A stretch of DNA of 64,000 nucleotides from Nocardia salmonicida NBRC 13393 (GTDB taxonomy: Bacteria; Actinomycetota; Actinomycetes; Mycobacteriales; Mycobacteriaceae): positions 1 to 64,000 of the forward strand of contig NZ_BDBR01000012.1 in assembly GCF_001613085.1 (NCBI RefSeq), in the 5' to 3' direction. The position numbers and the translations under genes are program-made. Position 1 is the stretch's first letter, and every line of letters begins with the position of its first letter. The notes beneath the pieces were generated by a model. It was not told the DNA's origin. It was given only the letters and a program-made list of their open reading frames with translations, and did no database searches. This document shows positions 1 to 9,046 of this stretch, one piece after another.

Positions 1-46
1 CCAGTATGATCCCTGCACCGAGGCACGCAATCCGAATCATCAACAT
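1..46 (-). CDS. 5' end of a cut-off gene, hydrophobic N-terminus
   Basis: Only the first 15 codons lie in the window. On the minus strand a GGAGG Shine-Dalgarno (positions 60-56) stands 9 nt before an ATG at 46, and the translation begins MLMIRIACLGAGIIL, which looks like the start of a signal peptide or membrane segment. The gene is divergent from the YdcF-like gene and shares its roughly 70-bp upstream region. The family cannot be told from this stub. Confidence 0.45.
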   Translation of the reverse strand, partial: MLMIRIACLGAGIIL

Positions 47-114
47 TTCAGAAAACCTCCATGCCTGAAGTCCCGGTGAGCGACGATGATGCGACGTCGC
101 TTCGGGAGGTCACC

Positions 115-729
115 ATGGACTGGTTCTGCACTCATCGGACTCTGTGTCGTGGCGTGGCCGCGCTCGTGCTGCCCGCCGCGCTGATCGCGACGATCGTCGT
201 TACCGCACCCTCCGGCACCGCCGCGCCTGATCCGCTGACCGGTGTGGTCGATTCGATCGCCGGCATAGCGGGCATCGAGCTGCCTGCCACCTACGGGCCC
301 GAGACGGCGATCGTGGTGCTCGGATACGGGCTGCTGCCCGACGGCACGATGCGGGCCGAATTGGGTAATCGCTTGCATGCGGCCCTGATTCAGGCCTACA
401 TGTCACCCGAGTCCCCGGTGATCGTCACCGGTGGTAACCCGCGCAACGGTGTCACCGAGGCTCAGGTGATGGCGGACTGGCTCAATGTTCGCGGCATCGC
501 CGGGCACCGGCTGCACGCCGAGACCGAGGCCGGATCCACGGTGCAGAACGCGGAGTTCTCGGCGCGCATGATGGAAGCCCTCGGCGTGCACAAAGCCGTC
601 CTCATAACCTCCGCCGACCACATGCGCCGAGCTCTGGACAATTTCCTGGCCGCCGGCATCCCGGTAGTCGCCACGATGACACCGGACGTAGCCCCCCTGT
701 GGGCCCAGCCGTACGGCACGGAGAAGTAA
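115..729 (+). CDS. YdcF/SanA-like DUF218 envelope protein
   Basis: A 204-aa protein with an N-terminal hydrophobic segment (about residues 8-30) that should act as a signal anchor or signal peptide, followed by a DUF218 (YdcF/SanA-like) domain. The domain shows the family's opening strand (IVVLGYGLLPDG), the VTGGNPRNGVTEA loop and the ITSADHMRRA region. DUF218 proteins are associated with envelope integrity; the enzymatic role is not settled. I start at the ATG at 115, which has GGGAGG 5 nt upstream; an in-frame ATG at 61 has no comparable ribosome-binding site. The gene stands alone on its strand. Confidence 0.8.
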   Translation: MDWFCTHRTLCRGVAALVLPAALIATIVVTAPSGTAAPDPLTGVVDSIAGIAGIELPATYGPETAIVVLGYGLLPDGTMRAELGNRLHAALIQAYMSPESPVIVTGGNPRNGVTEAQVMADWLNVRGIAGHRLHAETEAGSTVQNAEFSARMMEALGVHKAVLITSADHMRRALDNFLAAGIPVVATMTPDVAPLWAQPYGTEK

Positions 730-867
730 CGCATAGGGCACAGAGAGGTAGTAAGTGACCCCCGCTAACCGATAGCCGCGCCGATGTCGGTGACGCCGTT
801 TACTATGCGACTGGCGTCATCGCGGGTTGCGATGACGCTGTCGATGTATGGCAGATAGGGGATTTCG

Positions 868-1677
868 ATGGACAGGCCACTGTGGGCGCCGGAGGGTGTC
901 GACATGCGGCATCCGAGCCCGGCTCGGATGTACGACGCCTTGCTCGGTGGTTCGCACAATTTCGCCGTCGACCGGGATGCCGCGGAGACAGCGATCAGGC
1001 TCGTACCCGACCTGCCTCGGTTGGCGCTGAGCAATCGCGCGTTCCTGCGCCGTGCTGTCCGTTTCATGCTCGATTCGGGGATCCGGCAGTTCCTCGACAT
1101 CGGGTCGGGCATCCCCACCGCGGGCAATGTGCACGAGATCGTGCACGAGCTCGACCCGGAGGCGCGGGTGCTCTACGTCGATATCGACCCCGTGGCGGTC
1201 GCCCATTCGCGAACCATCCTGCAGGGCAACGAACGTGCGGGCGCGATCGAAGCCGACTTGCGCAAGTCCGCCGACCTGGTCGACGCCGTGCGCGGGACCG
1301 GGCTCATCGACTTCGACGAGCCGGTGGGATTGCTGCTGATCGCGGTGTTGCATCTGGTACCCGATGTCGACGATCCGGTCGGTAAGGTGGCCGCGCTGCG
1401 GGAAGCTGTGGTACCGGGTAGTTTCATAGCCATTTCACATCTCACGTCCGAGCTTCGCCCTGATGACGCCGGTAAACTGGGTACGCACTCGGTGAACCAG
1501 TCCAAGGTCGGAATTCATTTCCGGTCCAAGGATCAGATCGTCGCACTGTTCGAGGGATGGGATTCGGTCGAGCCCGGCGTTGTCGAGCTGCCGCTGTGGC
1601 GGCCCGAGTCCGAGCGTGATCAGCACGAAAAGCCCGGCCGTTCACTAGGCCTGGGTGGAGTCGCGATCAAGAAGTAG
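868..1677 (+). CDS. SAM-dependent methyltransferase, Methyltransf_19 (DUF574) family
   Basis: A 269-aa class I methyltransferase of the actinobacterial PF04672 type. Family marks are the N-terminal PSPARMYDALLGGSHNF block (residues about 16-32), motif I FLDIGSGIPT (about 75-84) and the acidic VLYVDIDPVAV strand end (about 101-111) that would bind the ribose of SAM. These proteins are numerous in Streptomyces and Nocardia and their substrates are mostly unknown. The start at 868 has TAGGGGA about 6 nt upstream. The gene is 35 bp before the GGDEF gene on the same strand, so co-transcription is likely. Confidence 0.85.
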   Translation: MDRPLWAPEGVDMRHPSPARMYDALLGGSHNFAVDRDAAETAIRLVPDLPRLALSNRAFLRRAVRFMLDSGIRQFLDIGSGIPTAGNVHEIVHELDPEARVLYVDIDPVAVAHSRTILQGNERAGAIEADLRKSADLVDAVRGTGLIDFDEPVGLLLIAVLHLVPDVDDPVGKVAALREAVVPGSFIAISHLTSELRPDDAGKLGTHSVNQSKVGIHFRSKDQIVALFEGWDSVEPGVVELPLWRPESERDQHEKPGRSLGLGGVAIKK

Positions 1678-1712
1678 ACCGCCTGACATGGCGGTGCGAT
1701 AGACGATGACAG

Positions 1713-3005
1713 GTGGATGAAGCAGTGGGGTCGTGGGAGCTGGCGCAGCGGTGGGCGGATGCCCTCGACGGCGTTGTAGCTCCTACTCTCAACCGCTCGC
1801 AGATCGAAGACATGCTGGCCGCCCTCTGTACCGGTCTGATCGACGCGGCGCGCGGCGGGGACGATCCGGATATCGCGCGCCGGGCCGCTCGGATGCTGGT
1901 CGCCGCCAACTACCGTGATCCGGCGGCGGTCAGCCGTTCGGTACCGGTGATGTGCGCCGATCTGGTCGAGATCGCCTCGGAGGGCCCCAGCGACCCCGCG
2001 CTGCCGCGGATTCGCGACCGGGCGATCCGGCTGGCCGCCGACTTCGCGGCAGGCTTCACCGCGGCGCTGCGGGCCGCCGCGCTGGCCGAGCAGGAGGCAA
2101 CGCTGGCCGCCGTGCTCGCCGCGGCGCAGGAAGCCGAGAACCGCCGAGCGCTGTCGGAAGCCCGTTTCGAGGCGGTTTTCGACGGCGCTCTCGTCGGTAT
2201 CGGCACCGTCGACATGTCCGGTCAGGTGGTGAACTGCAATGCCACCATGGCCCAGATGCTCGGCCGGACCCCGGAGACGATGCCGGGCCGGACCGTGGCC
2301 GATATCCTCGGCCCCCACAACCTGAACTTCGCGTTCGAACAACTCCAGCACATGGTCGCGGGCGAATCCGAGAGCTTCCGCACCGAGACCGAGCACCTGC
2401 ACACCGACGGCCGGGTCACCGCGATCGACCTGTCGATGTCGGCGGTGCGCGGAACCGACGGCAGTATCGAGTTCCTGATCGGCGTCGCGGTCGATGTCAC
2501 CGAGCGCAAGCAGCTCGCCGACCGCCTGTGGCACGATGCCAATCACGACGCGCTCACCGGTCTGCCGAACCGCCCGCACCTGTTCAACAGACTCGCCGAC
2601 GCGACATCCCCGATCGGGGTCTGCTACCTCGATCTGGACGGCTTCAAGGAGATCAACGACCTGTGGGGTCACACGATCGGGGACCGTGTGCTGCAGGTCG
2701 TGGCCGACCGGATGCGCGACGCGGTGCGCCCGGCCGCCGCGTTCGCCGCCCGCATCGGCGGTGACGAGTTCCTCGTGCTGGTCGAAAACTGCTCCGGTGA
2801 AGCGCAATTGGCGAAGCTGGCCGACGAGCTGCTGACAGCGCTGACCGAGCCGCTGGCGATGGACGGACACACGCTCGCCGTCGGCGCCAGTATCGGGGTC
2901 GCCTTCTTCGAGCAATTGCCCGGCGCCGTAGACGAATTGGTGCACGCGGCCGACGCGGCGATGTATCGCAACAAGAACGACGCGCGCCGCGATCCGGCCC
3001 GGTAG
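1713..3005 (+). CDS. PAS-GGDEF diguanylate cyclase
   Basis: A 430-aa predicted cytosolic sensor protein. Residues 1-125 form an uncharacterised helical N-terminal region, about 125-150 an alanine-rich linker that may be coiled coil, 150-265 a PAS domain ending in the usual DVTERKQ linker, and 270-425 a GGDEF domain with intact GGDEF signature at 349-353 and the substrate-contacting FKEINDLWGH helix. It should therefore make cyclic di-GMP. The allosteric RxxD I-site expected 9 residues before GGDEF is absent (AAAF there), so product inhibition is probably weak. There is no EAL domain and no membrane segment. GTG start, directly downstream of the methyltransferase gene; convergent with the desaturase gene, 18 bp apart. 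Confidence 0.88.
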   Translation: MDEAVGSWELAQRWADALDGVVAPTLNRSQIEDMLAALCTGLIDAARGGDDPDIARRAARMLVAANYRDPAAVSRSVPVMCADLVEIASEGPSDPALPRIRDRAIRLAADFAAGFTAALRAAALAEQEATLAAVLAAAQEAENRRALSEARFEAVFDGALVGIGTVDMSGQVVNCNATMAQMLGRTPETMPGRTVADILGPHNLNFAFEQLQHMVAGESESFRTETEHLHTDGRVTAIDLSMSAVRGTDGSIEFLIGVAVDVTERKQLADRLWHDANHDALTGLPNRPHLFNRLADATSPIGVCYLDLDGFKEINDLWGHTIGDRVLQVVADRMRDAVRPAAAFAARIGGDEFLVLVENCSGEAQLAKLADELLTALTEPLAMDGHTLAVGASIGVAFFEQLPGAVDELVHAADAAMYRNKNDARRDPAR

Positions 3006-3023
3006 CGGCCGGGCCGGAATCGA

Positions 3024-4016
3024 TCAGACCGTTTCGCGCCGGCGCTCCGCCGCCCGTGCGAGTGAGCGATCCCGCTGTTCCTCGAAGCGCGACACGTCCC
3101 CGCGCAGTCGCTCGAGGAATGCCGCCAGATCCTCGCGAGCCCGCTCGCCGCGCGCGCCGAAGTCGTTGCGCTCGAAGATTTCCCACTTACGCAACACCGG
3201 CATCAGGACTTCTTCCAGATGCTGGCGCAGGTCGTAGATGCCGTGCTTGGCCATCAGCACGCCGTTGCGCCGCCAGCCCGGCATGCCCGCGCCGGGCATC
3301 TGGAAGTTCTGCACGATGGTGTTGATCGCCTCGATGGTCTGGTCGGGAGCCAGGTCGAGCGAGGCGGCGCACAGGTTGCGGTAGAAGATCATGTGCAGGT
3401 TCTCGTCGGCGGCGATGCGGGCGAGCATGCGGTCGGCGATCGGATCGTCGCAGACTCGACCGGTATTGCGGTGGCTGACCCTGGTGGCCAGTTCCTGGAA
3501 GGTCACATACGCGACGGAGAACAAGAATCCGGCACCGGTCGAGGTGTGGATGTCGAAGCCCGGCGCCTTGTCGTCCACGACGGCCATCGCCGAATATCCG
3601 TTGGTCATGTGGATCATTCGTGCCTGCTCGAGCGCGACCGGGTCGACCCCACGGGTCACCACGAGGTAGTCGCGCAGGACGATCCCGTGGCGGTTCTCCT
3701 CGGCGGTCCAGCGGCCTACCCAGGTGCCCCAGGCACCGTCCTTGGAGAAGTTCTCGGCGATCTCACGGTGGTAGGAGGGCAGGTTGTCCTCGGTGAGCAG
3801 GTTGGTGACCATCGCCGCCTTGGCGAGTTCGCTGAGGGCGGATTGTTCTGGGTCCCAATCGATTCCGCCCATGGCCGCGAAGTTGCGGCCGCGGTCCCAC
3901 GGCACATAATCGTGCGGGTGCCAGTCCTTGGCCATCGAAAGATGGCGGTTTACATTGCTCGCGGCGATGGGTTCCAGCTCGATCAGTAGTTCCAGTTGGG
4001 TCAGGTTCCTGGCCAC
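3024..4016 (-). CDS. DesA-type acyl-ACP desaturase (di-iron)
   Basis: A 330-aa soluble ferritin-like desaturase of the plant and mycobacterial acyl-ACP type, expected to insert a cis double bond into an acyl chain held on ACP. All di-iron ligands are visible: Glu76 (TEDNLP), Glu107-x-x-His110 (EENRH), Glu175 (FQELA) and Glu205-x-x-His208 (DENLH). I start at the GTG at 4016 (VARNLTQ). A much longer reading frame continues upstream to 5498, but it lies antisense to the ketosynthase gene and is a shadow. The gene is divergent from the ketosynthase/acyl-AMP-ligase pair, so the three probably work on the same chain. A fatty-acid desaturase role is secure; substrate and position are unknown. Confidence 0.9.
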   Translation of the reverse strand: MARNLTQLELLIELEPIAASNVNRHLSMAKDWHPHDYVPWDRGRNFAAMGGIDWDPEQSALSELAKAAMVTNLLTEDNLPSYHREIAENFSKDGAWGTWVGRWTAEENRHGIVLRDYLVVTRGVDPVALEQARMIHMTNGYSAMAVVDDKAPGFDIHTSTGAGFLFSVAYVTFQELATRVSHRNTGRVCDDPIADRMLARIAADENLHMIFYRNLCAASLDLAPDQTIEAINTIVQNFQMPGAGMPGWRRNGVLMAKHGIYDLRQHLEEVLMPVLRKWEIFERNDFGARGERAREDLAAFLERLRGDVSRFEEQRDRSLARAAERRRETV

Positions 4017-4244
4017 GCTCGTTAGCCCTTTCCGGTTAGTGAAAAGCGAGAGTTGCGTCGGTCCGGTAGTGTTGCCCGTCGTCACAATAGACCCGGCGCA
4101 TCGCGCCTGGAAACGACACGGTGCTCCTCGGCACTGTTCGGAATTTGGGCGCGTCGCGTCGTGTGCATATACGCTCCACCAGTTCAGCTCCATCAGCGGT
4201 TCCCGTTCAGTCGTGGCATAGCTAGAGAGAGTGAGCGAAAAATT

Positions 4245-5465
4245 ATGACGGACATCGTGGTCACGAGCCTGGCGGCGACCACGTCGATCGCGGGCGACGT
4301 CGACTCGACCTGGAAAGGTCTGCTCAACGGCGAGAGCGGAATCGACGTCTTGGAAGACTCCTTCATCGACGACTTCGAACTTCCGGTGCGGATCGGCGGC
4401 CACCTGAAAGTGTCGCCCACCCTCTCGCTCACCCGCGAAGAGGCGCGCAAACTGTCCTACGTCGAACAGATGGCGGTGGTCCTCGGCCGCGAGGTGTGGC
4501 GCAACGCGGGTAGTCCCGAAGTGGACCGCGACCGGCTCGGCGTCTCGATCGGCACCGGCCTCGGCGGCGCGGAATCGCTGATCTACGCCCGCGACCGGCT
4601 CCGCAACGGCGGCTACCGCAAGGTCTCCCCGCTTACCGTGCAGGCCATCATGCCCAACGGCCCCGCGGCCTGCGTCGGCATCGAATTGGGTGCGCGCGCA
4701 GGGGTTTCCACGCCCGTTTCGGCCTGCTCGTCGGGCTCGGAGGCCATCGCCAACGCGTGGCGGATGATCGTGATGGGCGATGCCGACATCGTGGTCACCG
4801 GTGGCGTCGAGGGTTCCATCCAGGCGGTGCCGATCGCGGCGTTCACGCAGATGCGGGCCATGAGCACCCGCAACGACGATCCCAAGGCGGCCTCGCGCCC
4901 CTTCGACGCGGACCGCGACGGGTTCGTCTTCGGCGAGGCCGGCGCGATGATGGTGATCGAGACCGAGGAACACGCCAAGGCGCGTGGCGCGACGATCCAC
5001 GCGCGCCTGCTCGGCGCGGGCGTCACCTCCGACGGATTCCACCTCGTGGCACCGGATCCCGAGGGCACCGGCGCCGCGCGGGCGATGACGCGGGCGATGC
5101 AGACCGGCGGGATCAGCCGCACCGACGTCACTCACATCAATGCCCACGCCACCGCGACCCCGATCGGCGATACCGCCGAGGCCAATGCGATCGCCAAGGC
5201 CATCGGCTCGCACGCCTCGGTGTACGCGCCGAAATCGGCACTCGGGCATTCGATCGGCGCGGTCGGTGCGCTCGAATCGGTCCTGACCGTGCTCAGTGTG
5301 CGCGACAGTATCGTTCCGCCGACCCTGAATCTGGACAATCAGGACCCCGCTATCGATTTGGACGTCGTATCGGGTCAGGCGCGGCGCGGTCGCATCGATT
5401 ACGCGGTGAACAACTCCTTCGGTTTCGGCGGTCACAACGTGGCGATCTCGTTCGGGCGGTATTGA
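4245..5465 (+). CDS. KasA/FabF-type beta-ketoacyl-ACP synthase
   Basis: A 406-aa decarboxylating condensing enzyme that should extend an acyl-ACP with malonyl-ACP. The thiolase-fold catalytic set is complete: Cys161 ([10 protein letters not shown]), His301 ([11 protein letters not shown]), Lys330 and His335 ([10 protein letters not shown]), with the glycine-rich [10 protein letters not shown] near the C-terminus. It resembles mycobacterial KasA/KasB more than modular polyketide synthase domains. ATG at 4245 follows GAGAGAG by about 13 nt, so the ribosome-binding site is weakly placed. It is followed after 55 bp by the acyl-AMP ligase gene. No acyl carrier protein is encoded nearby, so it must use one made elsewhere. 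Confidence 0.9.
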   Translation: MTDIVVTSLAATTSIAGDVDSTWKGLLNGESGIDVLEDSFIDDFELPVRIGGHLKVSPTLSLTREEARKLSYVEQMAVVLGREVWRNAGSPEVDRDRLGVSIGTGLGGAESLIYARDRLRNGGYRKVSPLTVQAIMPNGPAACVGIELGARAGVSTPVSACSSGSEAIANAWRMIVMGDADIVVTGGVEGSIQAVPIAAFTQMRAMSTRNDDPKAASRPFDADRDGFVFGEAGAMMVIETEEHAKARGATIHARLLGAGVTSDGFHLVAPDPEGTGAARAMTRAMQTGGISRTDVTHINAHATATPIGDTAEANAIAKAIGSHASVYAPKSALGHSIGAVGALESVLTVLSVRDSIVPPTLNLDNQDPAIDLDVVSGQARRGRIDYAVNNSFGFGGHNVAISFGRY

Positions 5466-5520
5466 CGATTCGCCTATCCGTGGCGGGTTCGGAGTCAATG
5501 TGCGTTGAAAAGGATTGGGA

Positions 5521-7404
5521 ATGATCGGCGAGACTTTCGACGACTATGTAGACGAACTGGGGACTATCCGGATTCCCGGCGATCAGACCTTGATCGACTT
5601 CGTCGACAAACACAGCGAGGCCAACGGGGACGACCTGGCCTACCGCTTCATCGACTACTCAACCGAACGTGAGGGGAAATACCAGGAACTGACCTGGCGC
5701 GAATTCGGCGTGCGGCTGCGCGCGGTGGCCGCGCGATTGCAACAGGTGACAAAGCCGGGTGACCGGGTGGCGGTGCTGGCGCCGCAGGGGCTGGACTACG
5801 TCGTCGCGCTGTTCGCGGCGGTGTACGCGGGGAATGTGGCTGTGCCACTGTTCGATCCGGAGGAGCAGGGGCACAGCGACCGGCTGCACGCCGTCCTCGG
5901 CGACTGCGAACCCGCCGCAGTGCTCACCGTCGGCAGCGCGGCCGCGGGGGTGCGCAACTTCTTCCGCGAACAGCCCGCCGCGCAACGGCCGAGAATCATC
6001 GCGGTCGAGGCGATTCCCGACACCGTCGGCACGCGGTGGCGCAGGCCCGACATCAATATCGACAGCGTGGCCTACCTGCAGTACACCTCGGGATCCACTC
6101 GGGTGCCCGCCGGTGTCGAGATCACCCACCGCTCGGTGGGGACCAACCTGCTGCAGATGATCGATGCCATCGGGATCACCGAGAACGCGCGCGGGGTCAC
6201 CTGGCTGCCGCTGTTCCACGACATGGGACTGCTCACGGTGATCCTGCCGACCATCGGCGGCAAGTTCATCACCATCATGTCGCCGAGCGCGTTCGTGCGC
6301 AGGCCCGCGCGCTGGATCAAGGAACTGGCCGCACAGGCCGACGGTGCCGAAATCTATTCGGCGGCACCGAACTTCGCCTTCGAACACGCCGCGATGCGCG
6401 GGTTGCCCAAGGGTGACGAAAGCCTCGACCTGTCGAATGTGATCGGCCTGATCAACGGCAGCGAGCCGGTGTCGGTGGCCTCGATGCGCAAGTTCAACGA
6501 GGCTTTCGCGCCGTACGGGCTGTCCAAGACCGCGATCAAGCCGTGCTACGGGATGGCCGAGGCAACGCTGTTCGTCTCGGCGACCAAGCGCGATGACGAG
6601 GCGCGCGTGGTCTACGTCGATCGTGGCCAGCTGAACGACGGCCGGATGGTGGAGTGCGACGAGCATGCCGCGAACGCGGTGGCGCAGGTGTCGTGCGGAC
6701 ACGTCGCGCGGTCGCAGTGGGCGGTGATCGTCGATCCTGGCACCGGGGCCGAGCGCCGCGACGGCGAGGTCGGCGAGATCTGGTTGCACGGTGACAATAT
6801 GGGCATCGGGTACTGGGGGCGGCCGGCGGAGACCGAGGAAACCTTCCACAACCGGGTGAGCGCGCGCCTGCCGGTCGGTAGTCGCGCCGAGGGTGCGCCC
6901 GATGACGCGAAGTGGATGCGGACCGGCGATTACGGCGCCTATCACGGCGGCGAGCTGTTCATCACCGGGCGCGTGAAGGATTTGGTGATCGTCGACGGGC
7001 GTAACCACTATCCGCAGGATCTCGAGTACTCGGCGCAGGAAGCCAGTACCGCCCTGCGGCCCGGTTTCATCGCGGCCTTCTCGGTGCAGGCGGGCCAACT
7101 GCCCGCGCCGGTGCTCGAGGCCGGGCCCGTGTCCGATCCGGCGGCGGAGCAATTGGTGATCGTCGCCGAAAGAGGTACGGGTGCGGCGAAACTCGAGCCG
7201 GGGCCGATCACGGACACGGTGCGTGCGGCCATCGCGCGCAGGCACGGGGTGATGGTGCGGGATCTGCTGCTGGTGCCCGCGGGGTCGATTCCGCGGACGT
7301 CGAGCGGCAAGATCGCCCGACGAGCCTGCAAGGCCGCGTATCTGGACGGCACGCTGCGCGGCGGATACCGGCAGCAGGCATATCCGGACGCTCCGGAGGA
7401 GTGA
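5521..7404 (+). CDS. FadD32-like long-chain fatty-acyl-AMP ligase
   Basis: A 627-aa adenylate-forming enzyme of the FAAL class, which activates a fatty acid as acyl-AMP and passes it to an ACP or polyketide synthase instead of CoA. Key parts are the P-loop [11 protein letters not shown] (188-198), [16 protein letters not shown], the hinge region [25 protein letters not shown] and the C-terminal PRTSSGK lysine. From memory it follows M. tuberculosis FadD32 closely along its length (for example [28 protein letters not shown]). In mycobacteria fadD32 sits beside pks13 and accD4; here the partner is a single ketosynthase, so this is probably a paralogue. ATG at 5521 chosen, with AAAAGGA upstream; a TTG at 5515 is possible. 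Confidence 0.88.
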   Translation: MIGETFDDYVDELGTIRIPGDQTLIDFVDKHSEANGDDLAYRFIDYSTEREGKYQELTWREFGVRLRAVAARLQQVTKPGDRVAVLAPQGLDYVVALFAAVYAGNVAVPLFDPEEQGHSDRLHAVLGDCEPAAVLTVGSAAAGVRNFFREQPAAQRPRIIAVEAIPDTVGTRWRRPDINIDSVAYLQYTSGSTRVPAGVEITHRSVGTNLLQMIDAIGITENARGVTWLPLFHDMGLLTVILPTIGGKFITIMSPSAFVRRPARWIKELAAQADGAEIYSAAPNFAFEHAAMRGLPKGDESLDLSNVIGLINGSEPVSVASMRKFNEAFAPYGLSKTAIKPCYGMAEATLFVSATKRDDEARVVYVDRGQLNDGRMVECDEHAANAVAQVSCGHVARSQWAVIVDPGTGAERRDGEVGEIWLHGDNMGIGYWGRPAETEETFHNRVSARLPVGSRAEGAPDDAKWMRTGDYGAYHGGELFITGRVKDLVIVDGRNHYPQDLEYSAQEASTALRPGFIAAFSVQAGQLPAPVLEAGPVSDPAAEQLVIVAERGTGAAKLEPGPITDTVRAAIARRHGVMVRDLLLVPAGSIPRTSSGKIARRACKAAYLDGTLRGGYRQQAYPDAPEE

Positions 7405-7408
7405 GGAC

Positions 7409-7442
7409 CGTTCGGCCACTGGATATTCCCGGTGGCCGAACG
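7409..7442. terminator. Bidirectional hairpin terminator
   Basis: An 11-bp perfect inverted repeat, CGTTCGGCCAC and its complement, around a 12-nt loop. It lies between the convergent acyl-AMP ligase and LCP genes and could end transcripts from both sides. There is no T-tract, as is common in actinomycetes. Confidence 0.6.
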
Positions 7443-7456
7443 TGTCACCGGGCAGC

Positions 7457-9046
7457 TCAGTTGACGCAGGGGATGGTGCTGTCGATAGTGGTGGACAGCG
7501 GTTTCCCCGCGTCGGGCAGTGGCGTCGATCCGGATGTCGTGGTGGTCGGGGGCGTGGTCGTCGATGTGGTCGGGCTCAGCTCGGTGGGCAGGGTGAAGTC
7601 GGAGCCGAGGGCGATCCGGACCCGTCCGTCCTCCACCGATGGCGACGCGGACACCGGTAGTCCACCGAGGAGTTCCGCCAGTGCGCGCGCGTCGTCTTCG
7701 GCGCCGAGGCCGTAGGTGACGGTCGAATACTGACCGTCGCTCGAGTCACCGTTGCCGATCACGCCCGCACCGTAGCCGCGGGTTGTCAGCGCGGCCGAGA
7801 GCGCCGCGGCCTGACCGCTCGCCGAGCCCACATTGTGCACATCCACCACGCTTGCCGGAATCGGGGCCGTGGTAGAGGTTTTCGGTACTTCCTGGCCGAA
7901 CGCCGCCCGGACCTCCCGTTTGATCGCGGCCGGGTCGACGATGTTCACGTCCTGACCGTCGATCACGTCGTAGCGCAGCACCGGCAGCGTGTGGAACTCC
8001 ACCGGCACCGACCCGGCGGCGCCGAGGTCGCGGGCGAAGTCGAACAGATTCCAGCCGTCGGAGAGCACCACATCGCGGTGCGCCACATCCATCAGCGCCG
8101 ACAGCTTGCTCAGGTTGGTGAGCGTCCCGGAGTCTTTGAGCGACTTGGCGACCGAGGTGAGAAACGCCTGCTGGCGGTGGGTGCGATCGAGGTCGCCGTT
8201 GAGCAGGCCGTGGCGTTGGCGAACGAACGCGAGGGCCTGCGAACCGTTGAGATGCTGCCTGCCCGCGGGGAAGACCGCACCGGAGAACTCGCTGTCGTCG
8301 ACGGCGTGGTTGAGGCAGACGTCGACGCCGTTCAGCGCGGTGGCCAGGTCGTAGAAGCCCGCCAGGGAGATCTCGGCGAAGCGGTCGATCGGCACGCCGA
8401 CGAGATTGCGGACAGTGGTGACGATGGACGCGCGTCCGGCCTCACGGCCGCGGCGCTCCAGCACCACCGGATCCTTCTCGCCCTGCTCGATCAACTTCGC
8501 TTGCACCGCGGCCTTCTTCAGGCCGTACGCCTCTTTGATCTTGATCTGCTGGTACCCGGGAATGCCGGTCACCGGAACGTAGTCGTCACGCGGGATGGAG
8601 AAGGCAACGACCTTGCTCACGTCGGCCGGAATGTGGAGCAGGATCAGCGAATTCGCGTTGTAGCCGCCCTCGGTGCCGTCACCGGCGTGCAACTGGTCGA
8701 GAATCTCCTTCGGCAGGTCGTTGCCGTTGAGGTCTTTGCGGGTGTCCAAGCCGATCAGCAGGATGTTGACGGCGCCGCCGCCCGAACGCGGCGCGTCCTC
8801 ACCGATCGCGGTGGAATGGGTGAAGCCGGAATCGAAGTCCTGCTTGGCCGACCAGGCGAGGCCGGTGCCCGCGAGTACCGCCAGCGCCGTCGTCGCCACG
8901 AGCATCCTGGCCATGATCAATCCGGCGCGGCGGGCGCTTCCACGCCGGGGCGCGCGGTGGTCGACGATGTGACTGCCGACGCGCTGTGGCCCCCGCCTTG
9001 TCGTCTCCCGGGGCGCCCCCACCGGAAATTCGTTGTCCCCGTTCAC
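7457..9046 (-). CDS. LytR-CpsA-Psr (LCP) family cell-wall ligase with LytR_C domain
   Basis: A 529-aa type II membrane protein: cytosolic basic N-terminus (1-41), one transmembrane helix (about 42-66), LCP catalytic domain (about 90-270) with NILLIGLDTR, SIPRDDYVPV (Arg153, Asp154, Asp155) and the HRQQAF region, then a LytR_C domain (about 365-460) and a Thr/Ser/Pro-rich tail. LCP enzymes transfer lipid-linked glycopolymers to peptidoglycan; in Corynebacteriales the known acceptor-donor pair is peptidoglycan and arabinogalactan. The GTG start at 9046 overlaps the TGA of the upstream L,D-transpeptidase gene (GTGA), indicating translational coupling. Confidence 0.9.
   Translation of the reverse strand: MNGDNEFPVGAPRETTRRGPQRVGSHIVDHRAPRRGSARRAGLIMARMLVATTALAVLAGTGLAWSAKQDFDSGFTHSTAIGEDAPRSGGGAVNILLIGLDTRKDLNGNDLPKEILDQLHAGDGTEGGYNANSLILLHIPADVSKVVAFSIPRDDYVPVTGIPGYQQIKIKEAYGLKKAAVQAKLIEQGEKDPVVLERRGREAGRASIVTTVRNLVGVPIDRFAEISLAGFYDLATALNGVDVCLNHAVDDSEFSGAVFPAGRQHLNGSQALAFVRQRHGLLNGDLDRTHRQQAFLTSVAKSLKDSGTLTNLSKLSALMDVAHRDVVLSDGWNLFDFARDLGAAGSVPVEFHTLPVLRYDVIDGQDVNIVDPAAIKREVRAAFGQEVPKTSTTAPIPASVVDVHNVGSASGQAAALSAALTTRGYGAGVIGNGDSSDGQYSTVTYGLGAEDDARALAELLGGLPVSASPSVEDGRVRIALGSDFTLPTELSPTTSTTTPPTTTTSGSTPLPDAGKPLSTTIDSTIPCVN

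Noticed and set aside
4017..5498. Upstream extension of the desaturase reading frame on the minus strand
   Set aside because: It is antisense to the complete KasA-like gene, rich in Arg/His/Gly without any motif, and the desaturase has a good GTG start at 4016.
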